Shown piece after piece: positions 43,247 through 64,000 of a DNA stretch of 64,000 bases. The first letter of the stretch is position 1; each line of letters opens with the position of its first letter. The translations under genes were made by a program, and so were the position numbers. Origin of the DNA: Leptospira barantonii (GTDB taxonomy: Bacteria > Spirochaetota > Leptospiria > Leptospirales > Leptospiraceae). The stretch is from positions 186,001 through 250,000 of the forward strand of contig NZ_NPDS01000002.1 of NCBI RefSeq assembly GCF_002811925.1, read 5' to 3'. Under the pieces are notes generated by a model. It was not told the origin of the DNA and searched no databases. It saw only the letters and a list, made by a program, of their open reading frames with translations.

Positions 43247-45271
43247 ATGAAGCTCAATCCTGAACAGGAAAAGGCGGTTCGCCACGTAGACGGACCGATT
43301 CTCATATTTGCCGGAGCTGGCTCCGGAAAAACGCGCGTGATCTCGAATCGAATCGCGCATTTGATCGAAAACGCGGGAGTTCCCGCGGGAAAAATCGTGG
43401 CCCTTTCCTTCACGAACAAAAGCGCACGGGAAATGGAAGAGCGGGTCCGCAAAATGATACCGCGTCAAAAGCTCAAAGGAATCATACTTTCCACGTTTCA
43501 CTCTCTCGGACTCAACATTCTCAAAAAACATATCGGACTTTTGGGATACAAACATCCGTTCCTGTTATTGAATCAGAACGATCAGGAAGGATTCGTAACT
43601 ACATTATTGATTGCTAATAAAGTAGAACTCAAAAAAACGAAAGTCCCCGAGATCCTCGGAAAAATATCCAGGATCAAAAACTCCGGACCTTCTTATCGGG
43701 AATATCTGGATTCGTCTCTCGTAGAATCGGATCAGATCGCGAACCTCATCTTTGACAGTTATCAGAATTCTTTGAAGGAACAAAACTCCCTCGACTTCGA
43801 CGATCTCATTCTTCTTCCCGGAATTTTGCTCAAAGAGTTTCCGGAAGTCAGGGAAGAATATCACAAGAAGTTTCAATACTTCATGGTCGACGAGTTCCAA
43901 GACACGAATCAAACCCAGTATGTTTTTCTGCGCGCGCTTATGGGGGAGAATCGAAATCTCTGCGTGGTCGGAGACGACGACCAATCCATCTACGCGTTCC
44001 GAGGTTCGGACTTAAGTTTGATTCTCGGTTTTGAAAACGATTTTCCCGAAGCCAACGTTGTGCGTCTTTTGGAGAATTACAGATCCACCCAGGTGATCAT
44101 TCAAGGCGCCAATTCGCTTATCAAAAACAATCTTTCGAGAAGATCCAAGGAATTATTCTCCTCCATTCCCGGAGGAAGAAAGATCCGTTATATAGAAAGA
44201 ATGGACGAGAAGGACGAAGCGGCTTACGTCGTGGATTGTATTCGAGAAGAAATGATCAAGGACGCAAGAATCGGAAGTCAGATCGCGATTCTTTTCAGAA
44301 CCAATTTTCAAACGCGTCCCTTTGAAGAGGAACTGAGAAGCAGATCGATTCCTTATAAACTCGTGGGCGGATATAACTTCTTCGATCGTAAGGAAGTTCG
44401 GGATATGATCTCCTACATCCGATTGATCGCGAACACGAGGGACGACGCATCTCTATTAAGAATTTTGAATTATCCGAAACGCGGAATCGGACCGGGAAGT
44501 ATTTCTCTCATCCACGAAAAGGCCGCGCACATGGGAGAATCCTTATACGAGATTCTTTTCCGAGTCTGCGAATCTCCCGATTTTATACCGAGTCTTCAAA
44601 AGAAGATTCAATCCGAGATTTACAATTTCGTAAACCTGATCGAACGGACCAAAAAGAAATTCTCCACCGCGCCTAAGATGTATTTTGCGTTTCGTGAATT
44701 CATCCAAGAGGTCGGAATCGAAAAGGAAATTCTTCTCGAGGAAAAAGAAGAGAAGGTAGCCAAGGCTCGTTCGTTCAATCTTTCCGAGCTCGTAAACATG
44801 ATGTCTTACTTTGAGGAGAATTACGATTCTCCCGAAAAACCGACGTTATTCGATTTTATCAACCGTCTGAATTTGCTCATGGAGGACGAAACTCCTTCCG
44901 AAGATGATAAGGAAGACAATCGGGTCCAGCTCCTCACGATTCATCAATCGAAGGGATTGGAATTCGATTCGGTTTATGTCGCGGGAATGGAAGAGGGGAT
45001 TCTCCCCAATTCCAGGGTGCTTACGGAAGAATCTTCCGTGGATGAGGAAAGGCGTTTGTTGTATGTGGCTATGACCCGTGCTAGGAAGCATTTATGCTTG
45101 ACAGGGGCCGCAAATCGACGCAAATTTGGGGAGCAAATGGCTACCCAGGCCTCCCGGTTCCTTACGGAAATCGATTCGGAGACTATGGACTGGGTTTCCA
45201 ATGATGAGGTTCGACAACAGGAGACAGATGACTTCTTCGCCGAGCTTGAAAAATTGAAAACAGGATCGTAG
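43247..45271 (+). CDS. UvrD/Rep-family DNA helicase
   Basis: A 674-residue superfamily 1A 3'-5' helicase. Motifs are clear: Walker A AGAGSGKT, motif Ia FTNKSAREMEERV, motif II VDEFQDTN, motif III VGDDDQSIYAFRG, and motif VI VAMTRARKHL. Length fits Rep (about 670) better than UvrD (about 720), and no UvrD-like C-terminal extension is present. It unwinds DNA in repair or restarts stalled forks. The stop is followed after 2 bases by a lipoprotein gene. Confidence 0.85.
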   Translation: MKLNPEQEKAVRHVDGPILIFAGAGSGKTRVISNRIAHLIENAGVPAGKIVALSFTNKSAREMEERVRKMIPRQKLKGIILSTFHSLGLNILKKHIGLLGYKHPFLLLNQNDQEGFVTTLLIANKVELKKTKVPEILGKISRIKNSGPSYREYLDSSLVESDQIANLIFDSYQNSLKEQNSLDFDDLILLPGILLKEFPEVREEYHKKFQYFMVDEFQDTNQTQYVFLRALMGENRNLCVVGDDDQSIYAFRGSDLSLILGFENDFPEANVVRLLENYRSTQVIIQGANSLIKNNLSRRSKELFSSIPGGRKIRYIERMDEKDEAAYVVDCIREEMIKDARIGSQIAILFRTNFQTRPFEEELRSRSIPYKLVGGYNFFDRKEVRDMISYIRLIANTRDDASLLRILNYPKRGIGPGSISLIHEKAAHMGESLYEILFRVCESPDFIPSLQKKIQSEIYNFVNLIERTKKKFSTAPKMYFAFREFIQEVGIEKEILLEEKEEKVAKARSFNLSELVNMMSYFEENYDSPEKPTLFDFINRLNLLMEDETPSEDDKEDNRVQLLTIHQSKGLEFDSVYVAGMEEGILPNSRVLTEESSVDEERRLLYVAMTRARKHLCLTGAANRRKFGEQMATQASRFLTEIDSETMDWVSNDEVRQQETDDFFAELEKLKTGS

Positions 45272-45273
45272 AC

Positions 45274-48149
<2,876 letters not shown>

Positions 48150-48594
48150 TTTTAGTCGTCGCCGGAGTTCTTCTGACGATTCTGCTCGTTTTCGGAATTT
48201 ATCTTTATATATTCAAAAAAACTGATATTCCTTTGGGGAAAGACTCACAATCGAGAATCGATTTGATCGGAACCTGGAGGGTTTCTCCTATCGTTCCTTC
48301 GATGCAGATTCGGTTTATCAGCGAAAAAGAGGCCATTCTTCTCGAGGAAGACAACGAGACTAAGTTGTATTTGATCGAGGACGGGGACGGTCTTCAACTC
48401 AGAAGAAGAGGGGAAGAAACTCCGAGCGGTTATTTTTTATTTCGCGAACTCAAGTCGAATACTTGGCAGGGACTTTGGGGAGACGACCTGGTCGTATTAA
48501 AAAGACTTTCTTCGGATAACGGTTCCCGTTAAACGTTATACGCGCTTTCCCGATAATTGGTTTTCACAAAGCCGATCTCAAAAATATTGGCTTC

Positions 48595-49278
48595 ATGAAG
48601 TTCGTTCGGCCTTTGATTCTTTTTTTGATTTCTATGTTTGTCCGATGTAATATGGGCGCTTCCCCGGAGGGCGTCGTATTTCACGAGGTATGCGTAAACG
48701 AATGTAAGAAATCCGCAAAGAGTTGTTATTCTTCGATTCCGATTTTATATTTAAATAATGCGACATCCGGTTCTTTCTTCGGGGTTAACGCGGACAACGA
48801 AACGATCGGTTCCAATGATACGTTTTCAAACGCACAGTTAAAACCTCTTCCCACGATTCAATCGACTTCTTTGACCGCGAATATCAATCCGGCGGGCGAA
48901 TACGACTTCTTCGTTTATTCTTCGAGTTTAAGTTCTTCGTATAAGATTTCCCTTATTTCCGGCAACGTATCCTGTGATCTGTTTGTAGGTCCGTATCAAG
49001 GTTCGAATATGACTGTCAATCCGAGCGGAGGGTTGATATCGAAAGGTTTTTTGAGCGCTTCCGGAATTACGACGAACGTAACCAATACGGAATATCTTTA
49101 CATACGTTGTACGTCCGCTTCCGCCGGAGAATATAAGATCGGTTTTGAAGATATGACGAACGGGCCCAATTCGAGTTCTACCGCGAAGACATTTACTACG
49201 GTGATGCTCGCATCGACCGTAATGTTTTGCAACGATACGAAAAAAAGCTGTCTACAAGGTTGCGAACTCTTTCAGTAA
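48595..49278 (+). CDS. Hypothetical exported protein or lipoprotein
   Basis: A 227-residue protein with a hydrophobic start and a possible lipobox (FVRC) near residue 18. The mature part has an N-terminal Cys pair (VCVNECKKSAKSCYS) and a C-terminal one (CNDTKKSCLQGC), suggesting disulphides that tie the ends together, with a beta-rich Ser/Thr/Asn-rich middle. No family recognised. Leptospira have many such surface proteins. Confidence 0.65.
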   Translation: MKFVRPLILFLISMFVRCNMGASPEGVVFHEVCVNECKKSAKSCYSSIPILYLNNATSGSFFGVNADNETIGSNDTFSNAQLKPLPTIQSTSLTANINPAGEYDFFVYSSSLSSSYKISLISGNVSCDLFVGPYQGSNMTVNPSGGLISKGFLSASGITTNVTNTEYLYIRCTSASAGEYKIGFEDMTNGPNSSSTAKTFTTVMLASTVMFCNDTKKSCLQGCELFQ

Positions 49279-49336
49279 AAAGATAAAAACTTTCGGATTA
49301 TGATCTGAAAATTCTTCTAAGAAAAGTCCGAGTTTT

Positions 49337-51446
<2,110 letters not shown>

Positions 51447-51458
51447 GTTAAAACCGAA

Positions 51459-51695
51459 TCAGTCCGAAGACGCCGAGGATTTTGCGGATTCGCCCGAACC
51501 CGAACCGCTCTTTTTGTAATCGGTCACGTAAAAACCGGTTCCTTTGAAGATGATCCCGGATCCGTTGGAAATCATTCTTTCCACGTCCCCTTGTTTTCCA
51601 CAAAGATGACAATCTTTGACGGGATCGTCTTTCATCGCGTGAAATATCTCGAACGTTTGTCCGCAGGCTTTACATTTGTAGTCGTATGTCGGCAT
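51459..51695 (-). CDS. FmdB-family zinc-ribbon protein
   Basis: A 78-residue protein of the FmdB regulatory family: MPTYDYKCKACGQTFEIFHA followed by CHLCGK, four Cys that bind one zinc. Family length is 70-110. The C-terminus is Ser/Gly-rich and disordered. Role unknown; such proteins are thought to be regulators or assembly factors. It lies 12 bases before lpxI. Confidence 0.85.
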   Translation of the reverse strand: MPTYDYKCKACGQTFEIFHAMKDDPVKDCHLCGKQGDVERMISNGSGIIFKGTGFYVTDYKKSGSGSGESAKSSASSD

Positions 51696-51708
51696 GGAAA
51701 TCTCTCTA

Positions 51709-51722
51709 TTAGAATATTCTAA
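51709..51722. repeat. Perfect palindrome TTAGAATATTCTAA
   Basis: A 14-base perfect palindrome lies 14 bases before the fmdB-like start, where it could act as an operator. Shorter forms of the motif (AGAATATTCT) occur near 8526, 21849 and 59530. Confidence 0.4.
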
Positions 51723-51736
51723 TTTACTATCGCTTA

Positions 51737-53170
<1,434 letters not shown>

Positions 53171-53191
53171 TCGTACCTCGGCCTCTTTCTA

Positions 53192-54784
<1,593 letters not shown>

Positions 54785-54828
54785 TCCGTGCTCCTTCCGT
54801 TTTGGACCCTTGTAAGAATAGACCCTGG

Positions 54829-55704
<876 letters not shown>

Positions 55705-55716
55705 GTGTGTTCTCTC

Positions 55717-56894
<1,178 letters not shown>

Positions 56895-57062
56895 AACCTT
56901 CATTGAACTTAGTTCAGTGCTTTTAGTAGGAGGTAAAGTTTACTCTAAATTTATAATGTTTTCGGCGGGAACTCTGGTGTCAGTAAAAAATTCAGAGGAT
57001 TGGCGATTCGGTGCGGAAGTTTTGGGCCCGAATGATTTCAAGGGATTGGGATCGGGGAAACT

Positions 57063-57074
57063 TGTGGGAACTCC
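57063..57074. repeat. Intergenic repeat, partial copy
   Basis: TGTGGGAACTCC, a partial member of the TGTRGGAACTCNYACA family, lies between sucC and ruvA. Confidence 0.5.
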
Positions 57075-57132
57075 GCGTAAGCAAGTCAGTTCAGTTTAGC
57101 CTTTCGAAAAGTAGCCAGGTTTGAAGTAATTT

Positions 57133-57148
57133 TGTGGGAACTCTTACA
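57133..57148. repeat. Intergenic repeat overlapping the ruvA stop
   Basis: TGTGGGAACTCTTACA spans the last bases of ruvA. On the minus strand the TAA stop of ruvA (57144-57146) lies inside the repeat. Confidence 0.7.
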
Positions 57149-57782
57149 AACTCTTTAGAATTTCCCGGATGATCTCGCCCGGATCGGTTTCCGGAGAATT
57201 TTTCAAAACCTTATCCACTTCCTTGCTCGCCGTTTTTTCCTCAAAACCCAATTGAACCAAACCGAGAATCGCGATTTCTCGTTTTCTCGAGAAGGCCGCT
57301 TCTTCGGGGGTTTGGGAAGAGGTCGGTAGAACGACCGAAAGTTCTTTCGAGGAACCCGATAAGAAGAGTTCCAACTTTTTCAGATTCTGCTTTACCTCGA
57401 AGAAAATCTTTTCCGATGTTTTGCCTTTTACTTTGGGAATCTTTTCGAGTTCCTTGGCCTCGCCGGATTGAGCGATTCTATATAAGTCTTCCGCGGAAAA
57501 AAAGGAAAGAATTTTGAGCGCCGTCAATTCTCCGATTCCTTGAAGGCCTTTGATGACCTTGAAAAATTCTTTGTCCTGTTCGGTTAAGAATCCGAAAAGC
57601 CTCTGACCTCTTTCGCTCATTGCGTGAAAGATATGAAGTTGAACGTCCTTTGCGGAGGGAATACTTTTGAGTTCCAGGTAGGTTTTAAAGGAAATCGTAA
57701 CCTCGTACGTTACTCCGCCGGTTTCGATATGCGCAAAACCGACTTCCAATTTTTTGAGAATTCCTTTGAGCCCTGAGATCAT
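57144..57782 (-). CDS. ruvA: Holliday junction branch-migration protein RuvA
   Basis: A 212-residue RuvA. It binds four-way DNA junctions and, with RuvB, drives branch migration. The OB-fold domain ([20 protein letters not shown]), the helix-hairpin-helix region ([36 protein letters not shown]) and the C-terminal RuvB-binding helix region ([20 protein letters not shown]) are all present. ruvB and ruvC are not in the window. A repeat element supplies its stop codon. Confidence 0.95.
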   Translation of the reverse strand: MISGLKGILKKLEVGFAHIETGGVTYEVTISFKTYLELKSIPSAKDVQLHIFHAMSERGQRLFGFLTEQDKEFFKVIKGLQGIGELTALKILSFFSAEDLYRIAQSGEAKELEKIPKVKGKTSEKIFFEVKQNLKKLELFLSGSSKELSVVLPTSSQTPEEAAFSRKREIAILGLVQLGFEEKTASKEVDKVLKNSPETDPGEIIREILKSL

Positions 57783-57824
57783 GGTTCCACACGAGGCTTT
57801 CGAAACTTAGAGTAAAGTGAATTT

Positions 57825-57840
57825 TGTAGGATCTCCCACA
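57825..57840. repeat. Intergenic repeat, palindromic copy
   Basis: TGTAGGATCTCCCACA, an imperfect palindrome of the same family, between the ruvA start and the MBL-fold gene end. Confidence 0.7.
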
Positions 57841-57867
57841 GATTTCTAATCGAAGTTCTTCTTTACA

Positions 57868-58911
<1,044 letters not shown>

Positions 58912-59247
58912 AAGGCAGATTGAAACGTTCGATCCCGAATTTTTCACCAGGTTCCTGAATCCTGGAAAGTTCTGCGAATCTTCTTTTCAAAATCGAAGGG
59001 GAGAATCCGGTTTTTTCGTTCTTGCAAGAATTTATTTTTATTTGGTCCGACAAAGTGTCCGAAAGAAAAATACTTGAAATGTAAAATCGGCCCTTCCCCG
59101 AACAAGAGCAAGTCTTTGTTCCATAAAACAATGAGTATGTTCCCCGAGCGGACCCGCTTTTTATTTTTCTATTTCTTTTGCGATCGTGAATGTTATCCTC
59201 GAATTGATTCGAAAGAAAACATTTCGATTTTGAAAAGGAGAAATTCA

Positions 59248-59511
59248 GTGAAGCTTTTAACTCTTTGGGGAATTTCAGTTTTAACATTCTTGAGTTTGTT
59301 GTCCTGTTCCAACTACGGACTCAACCAAGATCAGGCCAAAAAAGACGACGATAAGAAAAAATGTCAGACCGCGACCGCGGCTTATTTAGCTTGTTCGGCT
59401 TCCAATCCCACGATGGGCGCTTGTGATTCGTTGTATCTGGGCGTTCTTGCGGTTTGTAGCAGTGGGGGCTCCAGCGGCGGTGGTGGAGGCGGAGGAGGGG
59501 GCGGATATTGA
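59248..59511 (+). CDS. Small Cys-containing lipoprotein with Gly tail
   Basis: An 87-residue lipoprotein: signal segment, lipobox LLSC, a Lys/Asp stretch, then Cys-rich residues (KCQTATAAYLACSASNPTMG) and a Gly-rich end (about 15 Gly). The GTG start at 59248 has AAGGAG 9 bases upstream; the longer in-frame stretch to 59074 has no support. No family recognised; the Cys pattern suggests two disulphides. Confidence 0.7.
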   Translation: MKLLTLWGISVLTFLSLLSCSNYGLNQDQAKKDDDKKKCQTATAAYLACSASNPTMGACDSLYLGVLAVCSSGGSSGGGGGGGGGGY

Positions 59512-59602
59512 TCCTCTCCGTTCTTGATTCCGAAAGGAGAATATTCTAAAAACTGAATGTTGTTATGATAACGCGAACAAACGAAGGTTCTGTTCGCATT
59601 CA

Positions 59603-59658
59603 AGCCCGGGTTTTTGTGGATCGTTTTCATTCTTTCTATTGAAACCCGGGTTGGAATT
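59603..59658 (+). terminator. Possible long-range hairpin after the small lipoprotein
   Basis: An 11-bp stem (AGCCCGGGTTT / AAACCCGGGTT) closes a 28-base loop, followed by GGAATTTTTT. The loop is long for a terminator; CCCGGG is also self-complementary. Confidence 0.4.
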
Positions 59659-59799
59659 TTTTGAAATTTCAAACACGGTCGATCCATACTTCGAAACATC
59701 GACCCGATCCACGATTCGATCCGTAATTTTCGACCATTTTCAATTGCATGAAATCGCGATCCTTTTCAAAAAGGAAAAAGTCCCTTTTTTAGATTGCAG

Positions 59800-60747
59800 A
59801 TGTCTCAGGCTCCTCGTAGAAATCTTCCCGAAAAAACAAACCGAACGATCGCGTTTTTGTTAAGCGTATTCTTTCTTTGTATTTATTTTTGGAAGCCTTT
59901 CAATTCTGCGATCTTCGGCTTGTCGTCCGCAATGTTTTGGATCGATTTCATTCTCATCTTAGCTTCCACGATCTTCTCCTATACTCTTTGGGCCTTGATC
60001 CACGAATGTGTTCATGGAAACTTTTCCAACTCCCGCGATGAAAGTCATCTTTCGGGAAGAATTCTTTGTATTCTTTTCGGAACTCCGTATCAGGTCGTAA
60101 AAACGGCTCATCTCATGCATCATAAATTCAACCGTGCGGAAGGGGAACGAATCGAATACGTCGAAGCCGACGCGGGGCCGATTCTTGTTCAAAAAGTTTT
60201 TTACTACGTTCGTCTGTTTTTAGGAACTTACTTTTTGGAAGTTGCGGGCGGTTTTCTTTTGAGTCTTCCGCTTTCTTTTACGACGCGGATCGCCGATCGA
60301 TACGTTTCCAAGTTTCCGGTTCATAAGGCTTTCTTTAAACAGATTCAAAAAACGGAAATCGTTCGAGAACTCAGGATCGATTCTTTATGGATTCTTCTTT
60401 TGTTCGGAACCGCGTTTCATCTTGGCGGTTCTTCCTTTTCGTTTTTGTTATGCGTATTGTTTCTGAGAGGGTTTATCGTTTCTTTCTTGGACCATTCTTA
60501 TCACTACGGAAAGGAATTGGATAACGTTTATTCTTCCTTCAACCTATCTCTTCCGAAATCTTTTTCCTCGTTGTTCCTCCATTTCAATTATCATCGAGTA
60601 CATCATCATTTTCCGGGTTGTCCTTGGAATCGTCTTCCGATTCAATTCGAGAATTCCCGGGATTCGATGGATCTTTCTCTTGTGAAACAAGCGTTTCGAC
60701 AACTGAAAGGCCTTTTGATTCTTCCCGAAAAATCTCGAAACTCCTAA
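59800..60747 (+). CDS. Fatty acid desaturase family protein
   Basis: A 315-residue membrane protein with the three His boxes of membrane desaturases: HECVHGNF (68-75), HLMHH (104-108) and HRVHH (265-269), and four to five membrane helices. It probably oxidises or desaturates a fatty acyl chain using di-iron and oxygen. Family members include carotenoid and fatty acid enzymes, so the exact substrate is open. ATG at 59800 is chosen over TTG at 59794. Confidence 0.75.
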   Translation: MSQAPRRNLPEKTNRTIAFLLSVFFLCIYFWKPFNSAIFGLSSAMFWIDFILILASTIFSYTLWALIHECVHGNFSNSRDESHLSGRILCILFGTPYQVVKTAHLMHHKFNRAEGERIEYVEADAGPILVQKVFYYVRLFLGTYFLEVAGGFLLSLPLSFTTRIADRYVSKFPVHKAFFKQIQKTEIVRELRIDSLWILLLFGTAFHLGGSSFSFLLCVLFLRGFIVSFLDHSYHYGKELDNVYSSFNLSLPKSFSSLFLHFNYHRVHHHFPGCPWNRLPIQFENSRDSMDLSLVKQAFRQLKGLLILPEKSRNS

Positions 60748-60793
60748 CTCAATTTGATTGTCAAACGGGGGTTTTTCTACATTCTGTCGCTTA

Positions 60794-61720
60794 ATGTCCT
60801 ATAATCATAAGAACGTCCTCGATACGGAACAATTCTCAAAGGCGGATCTCGATTTTCTCATCGGTAAAACGAGAGATATGGAGCGTTTGGTCGAACAGAA
60901 CAAAGCCTTCGGCATCTTAACGGGAAAACTTTTGGCTTCGTTGTTCTTCGAAGCCTCCACAAGAACGAGACTTTCGTTCGAAGCCGCGATGGAACGTCTC
61001 GGCGGACGTGTGATCTCCACCGTGGGTTTTCAATTCTCCTCCATCTCGAAAGGGGAAACGTTGTATGACACCATGAAGATGATCGAAGCCTACGCGGACA
61101 TCGCGGTGATCCGTCATCCGGTCGAAGGTTCTTCCAGAATCGCCGCGGGTGCGGTTAAAATTCCGGTCATCAACGCGGGAGACGGAGCGGGTCAACATCC
61201 GACTCAAGCTATTCTCGATCTTTATACGATCATCTCCGAAAAAGGAACGTTAGACGGCTTGACGGTCGCGTTTATCGGCGATCTCAAATACGGAAGAACG
61301 ATTCATTCGCTTATCAATTTGCTCAGACACTATAAGGTTAAACTTTATCTGATTTCTCCTCCGGAGTTGTCGTTGCCAGATTCTTATAAGAAGGGTTTGG
61401 AAGGTCATTCTCTTACTCTGGAAGAAACCACGGACATCAAGGCCGTTTGGGATTGTGACGTCGCATACGTTACGAGAATCCAAGAGGAAAGATTTCCGGA
61501 TCATAAAGAATACGAACGACTCAAGGATCTTTTTAAGATCAACAAGGAGTTGATTCTCGCTTCCAAAAAGGAAACCACGATTCTACATCCTCTTCCGCGT
61601 GTGAACGAACTTTCCACGGATGTGGACGACCTGCCGAACGCGGCTTACTTCAGACAAGCGAGATACGGGGTCGTGAGTAGAATGGCCTTGCTTTGTCTTT
61701 CTTTGGGACAGGATTTCTAA
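60794..61720 (+). CDS. pyrB: Aspartate carbamoyltransferase catalytic subunit
   Basis: A 308-residue PyrB. It condenses carbamoyl phosphate and aspartate, the second step of pyrimidine synthesis. The carbamoyl-phosphate motif [29 protein letters not shown] and HPLPRVNEL are all intact, and length is usual. ATG at 60794 fits the family start; no regulatory-subunit gene (pyrI) follows. Confidence 0.95.
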   Translation: MSYNHKNVLDTEQFSKADLDFLIGKTRDMERLVEQNKAFGILTGKLLASLFFEASTRTRLSFEAAMERLGGRVISTVGFQFSSISKGETLYDTMKMIEAYADIAVIRHPVEGSSRIAAGAVKIPVINAGDGAGQHPTQAILDLYTIISEKGTLDGLTVAFIGDLKYGRTIHSLINLLRHYKVKLYLISPPELSLPDSYKKGLEGHSLTLEETTDIKAVWDCDVAYVTRIQEERFPDHKEYERLKDLFKINKELILASKKETTILHPLPRVNELSTDVDDLPNAAYFRQARYGVVSRMALLCLSLGQDF

Positions 61721-61725
61721 TCTTC

Positions 61726-63301
<1,576 letters not shown>

Positions 63302-63347
63302 GTTTAAAACTTAGGGTCGGTAGACCGTCCACATTGTTTGTTGTTGA

Positions 63348-63383
63348 AAAAGGGGCCTTGCCAGTTGCAAGTCCCCTTTTTTT
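63348..63383 (+). terminator. Intrinsic terminator after dapL
   Basis: Stem AAAAGGGGCCTTG / CAAGTCCCCTTTT with one mismatch, 7-base loop, then TTT inside a run of seven T residues. Lies 46 bases after the dapL stop. Confidence 0.9.
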
Positions 63384-63390
63384 ATGAGAA

Positions 63391-63443
63391 AGTATGAGTT
63401 CCTACATTCTTTGATTTGCAATTCAAAGTAGGAACTCTTACAT
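63391..63443. repeat. Inverted pair of the TGTRGGAACTC repeat
   Basis: Two oppositely oriented copies (AGTATGAGTTCCTACAT at 63391 and GTAGGAACTCTTACATT at 63428) with matching arms CTTTGA / TCAAAG between them could fold into one long hairpin after the dapL terminator. Confidence 0.7.
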
Positions 63444-63482
63444 TTTGTAACTAAGATCGCGACGCGAGCGATCCGTCTAACG

Positions 63483-64000
63483 ATGAACCTTCAAAAATTC
63501 CTACCTAAAAATCCTTTCTTACGACAATTCGTAGAATCTTTCATACTATTGGAAACCGAAGAAGGAATGGAGAATCGAATGATTCCCGGGTTTTCATTCA
63601 TATTATATTTTCGTTATAGAGGAAGAATGGATCGAGTCGATTCGACCGAAAAAAAACCGCTTCCTACGGCCGGAATCACGGGACTTCAAAATTCGCATCG
63701 ATTGATTTCGTATTCCGCAAAAACTTCCAATCTTCTCGTAACGTTTAAAGAAGCCGGAGCTACCGCATTTCTGAGAGAATCTCTTCACGAATTTTACGGA
63801 AAGACGATCGCCTTACGGGATGTTCTTACTCCTTCAAAGATCGAACAAGTCCAAGAACAACTTTACGAATCCAAGAACGACGAGGAACGAATCGAAACGA
63901 TCGAGAAATTTTTAATCGCCGAATTGGACGAAATCGAAATGGACGCGTCCATTCTGGATTCGATTCGTAAAATTAAAGCGACATCGGGAGAACTCAGAAT
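63483..64000 (+). CDS. Possible AraC-type regulator, cut by the window end
   Basis: The frame is open from ATG 63483 to the last base (172 complete codons). The sensor-like opening MNLQKFLPKNPFLRQFVESF, the segment IPGFSFILYFRYRGRMDRVD, and the later VTFKEAGATAFLRESLHEFY match the N-terminal domain (DUF6597-like) of AraC-family regulators seen in Leptospira. The helix-turn-helix would lie beyond the window, so the call is provisional. Confidence 0.55.
   Translation, partial: MNLQKFLPKNPFLRQFVESFILLETEEGMENRMIPGFSFILYFRYRGRMDRVDSTEKKPLPTAGITGLQNSHRLISYSAKTSNLLVTFKEAGATAFLRESLHEFYGKTIALRDVLTPSKIEQVQEQLYESKNDEERIETIEKFLIAELDEIEMDASILDSIRKIKATSGELR

Noticed and set aside
43037..43555. A 172-codon minus-strand open frame over the start of the helicase gene
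   Set aside because: It covers the Walker A region of the helicase in reverse and includes the intergenic repeats; no start signal.
59074..59247. An N-terminal extension of the small Gly-rich lipoprotein
   Set aside because: The GTG at 59248 has an AAGGAG site and gives a clean lipoprotein signal; the extension is basic and unlike a signal peptide.

Overview
The window looks like chromosomal DNA of a Leptospira species. The evidence is a flaA2-flaA1 pair for the spirochaete flagellar filament, a very long GreA-type factor, many lipoproteins with spirochaete-like lipoboxes, LL-diaminopimelate aminotransferase, and TonB, TolC and lipid A genes showing an LPS-bearing outer membrane. GC content, judged by eye and not computed, is higher than in L. 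interrogans, so one of the higher-GC species of the pathogen group is plausible. I saw no rRNA, tRNA, CRISPR array or transposase.

Layout. 1-7.5 kb: a gene-poor start, two membrane or exported proteins, flaA2-flaA1, and a GreA-domain protein with an 800-residue N-terminal extension, closed by a strong terminator. 7.6-8.6 kb: a small minus-strand gene and a MerR/excisionase-like DNA-binding gene. 8.8-21.1 kb: a compact, translationally coupled contractile-tail cassette (tail terminator, sheath, tube, tail chaperone with a likely frameshift, tape measure, Dit-like protein, plug, hub, Gp138-like spike, gp25-like wedge, gpJ, DUF2612/gpI-like, two tandem tail fibres, fibre chaperone). It has no head, portal, terminase, integrase or recognisable lysis gene. 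It therefore reads as a tailocin-like particle or contractile injection device, or as a decayed prophage whose tail module is intact.

21.2-25.1 kb, minus strand: hydrolase lipoprotein, membrane-bound class III cyclase, ATP-grasp protein, DinB-like protein. 25.2-33.9 kb, minus strand: exbB-exbD-exbD-tonB, a small lipoprotein, a large beta-helix-like lipoprotein and a TonB-dependent receptor, which together suggest one outer-membrane uptake system. 34-38 kb: an EAL-type c-di-GMP protein with a degenerate GGDEF domain, then a TetR regulator with a clear promoter and operator next to an AlkB-type monooxygenase.

38-49 kb: SnoaL-like protein, aminopeptidase N, MFS transporter, Nudix hydrolase, UvrD/Rep helicase, then a chain of envelope genes (TPR lipoprotein, AsmA-like protein, two small membrane or exported proteins). 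49-59 kb, minus strand: lpxI-lpxB (lipid A), an FmdB zinc ribbon, an SH3 protein, a TolC-family protein, sucCD, ruvA and an MBL-fold lipoprotein. 59-64 kb, plus strand: small lipoprotein, fatty acid desaturase, pyrB, DUF2203, dapL, and the first 172 codons of a possible AraC-type regulator that runs off the window.

Two families of short palindromic intergenic repeats recur between 38 and 63.5 kb. One copy supplies the stop codon of ruvA.
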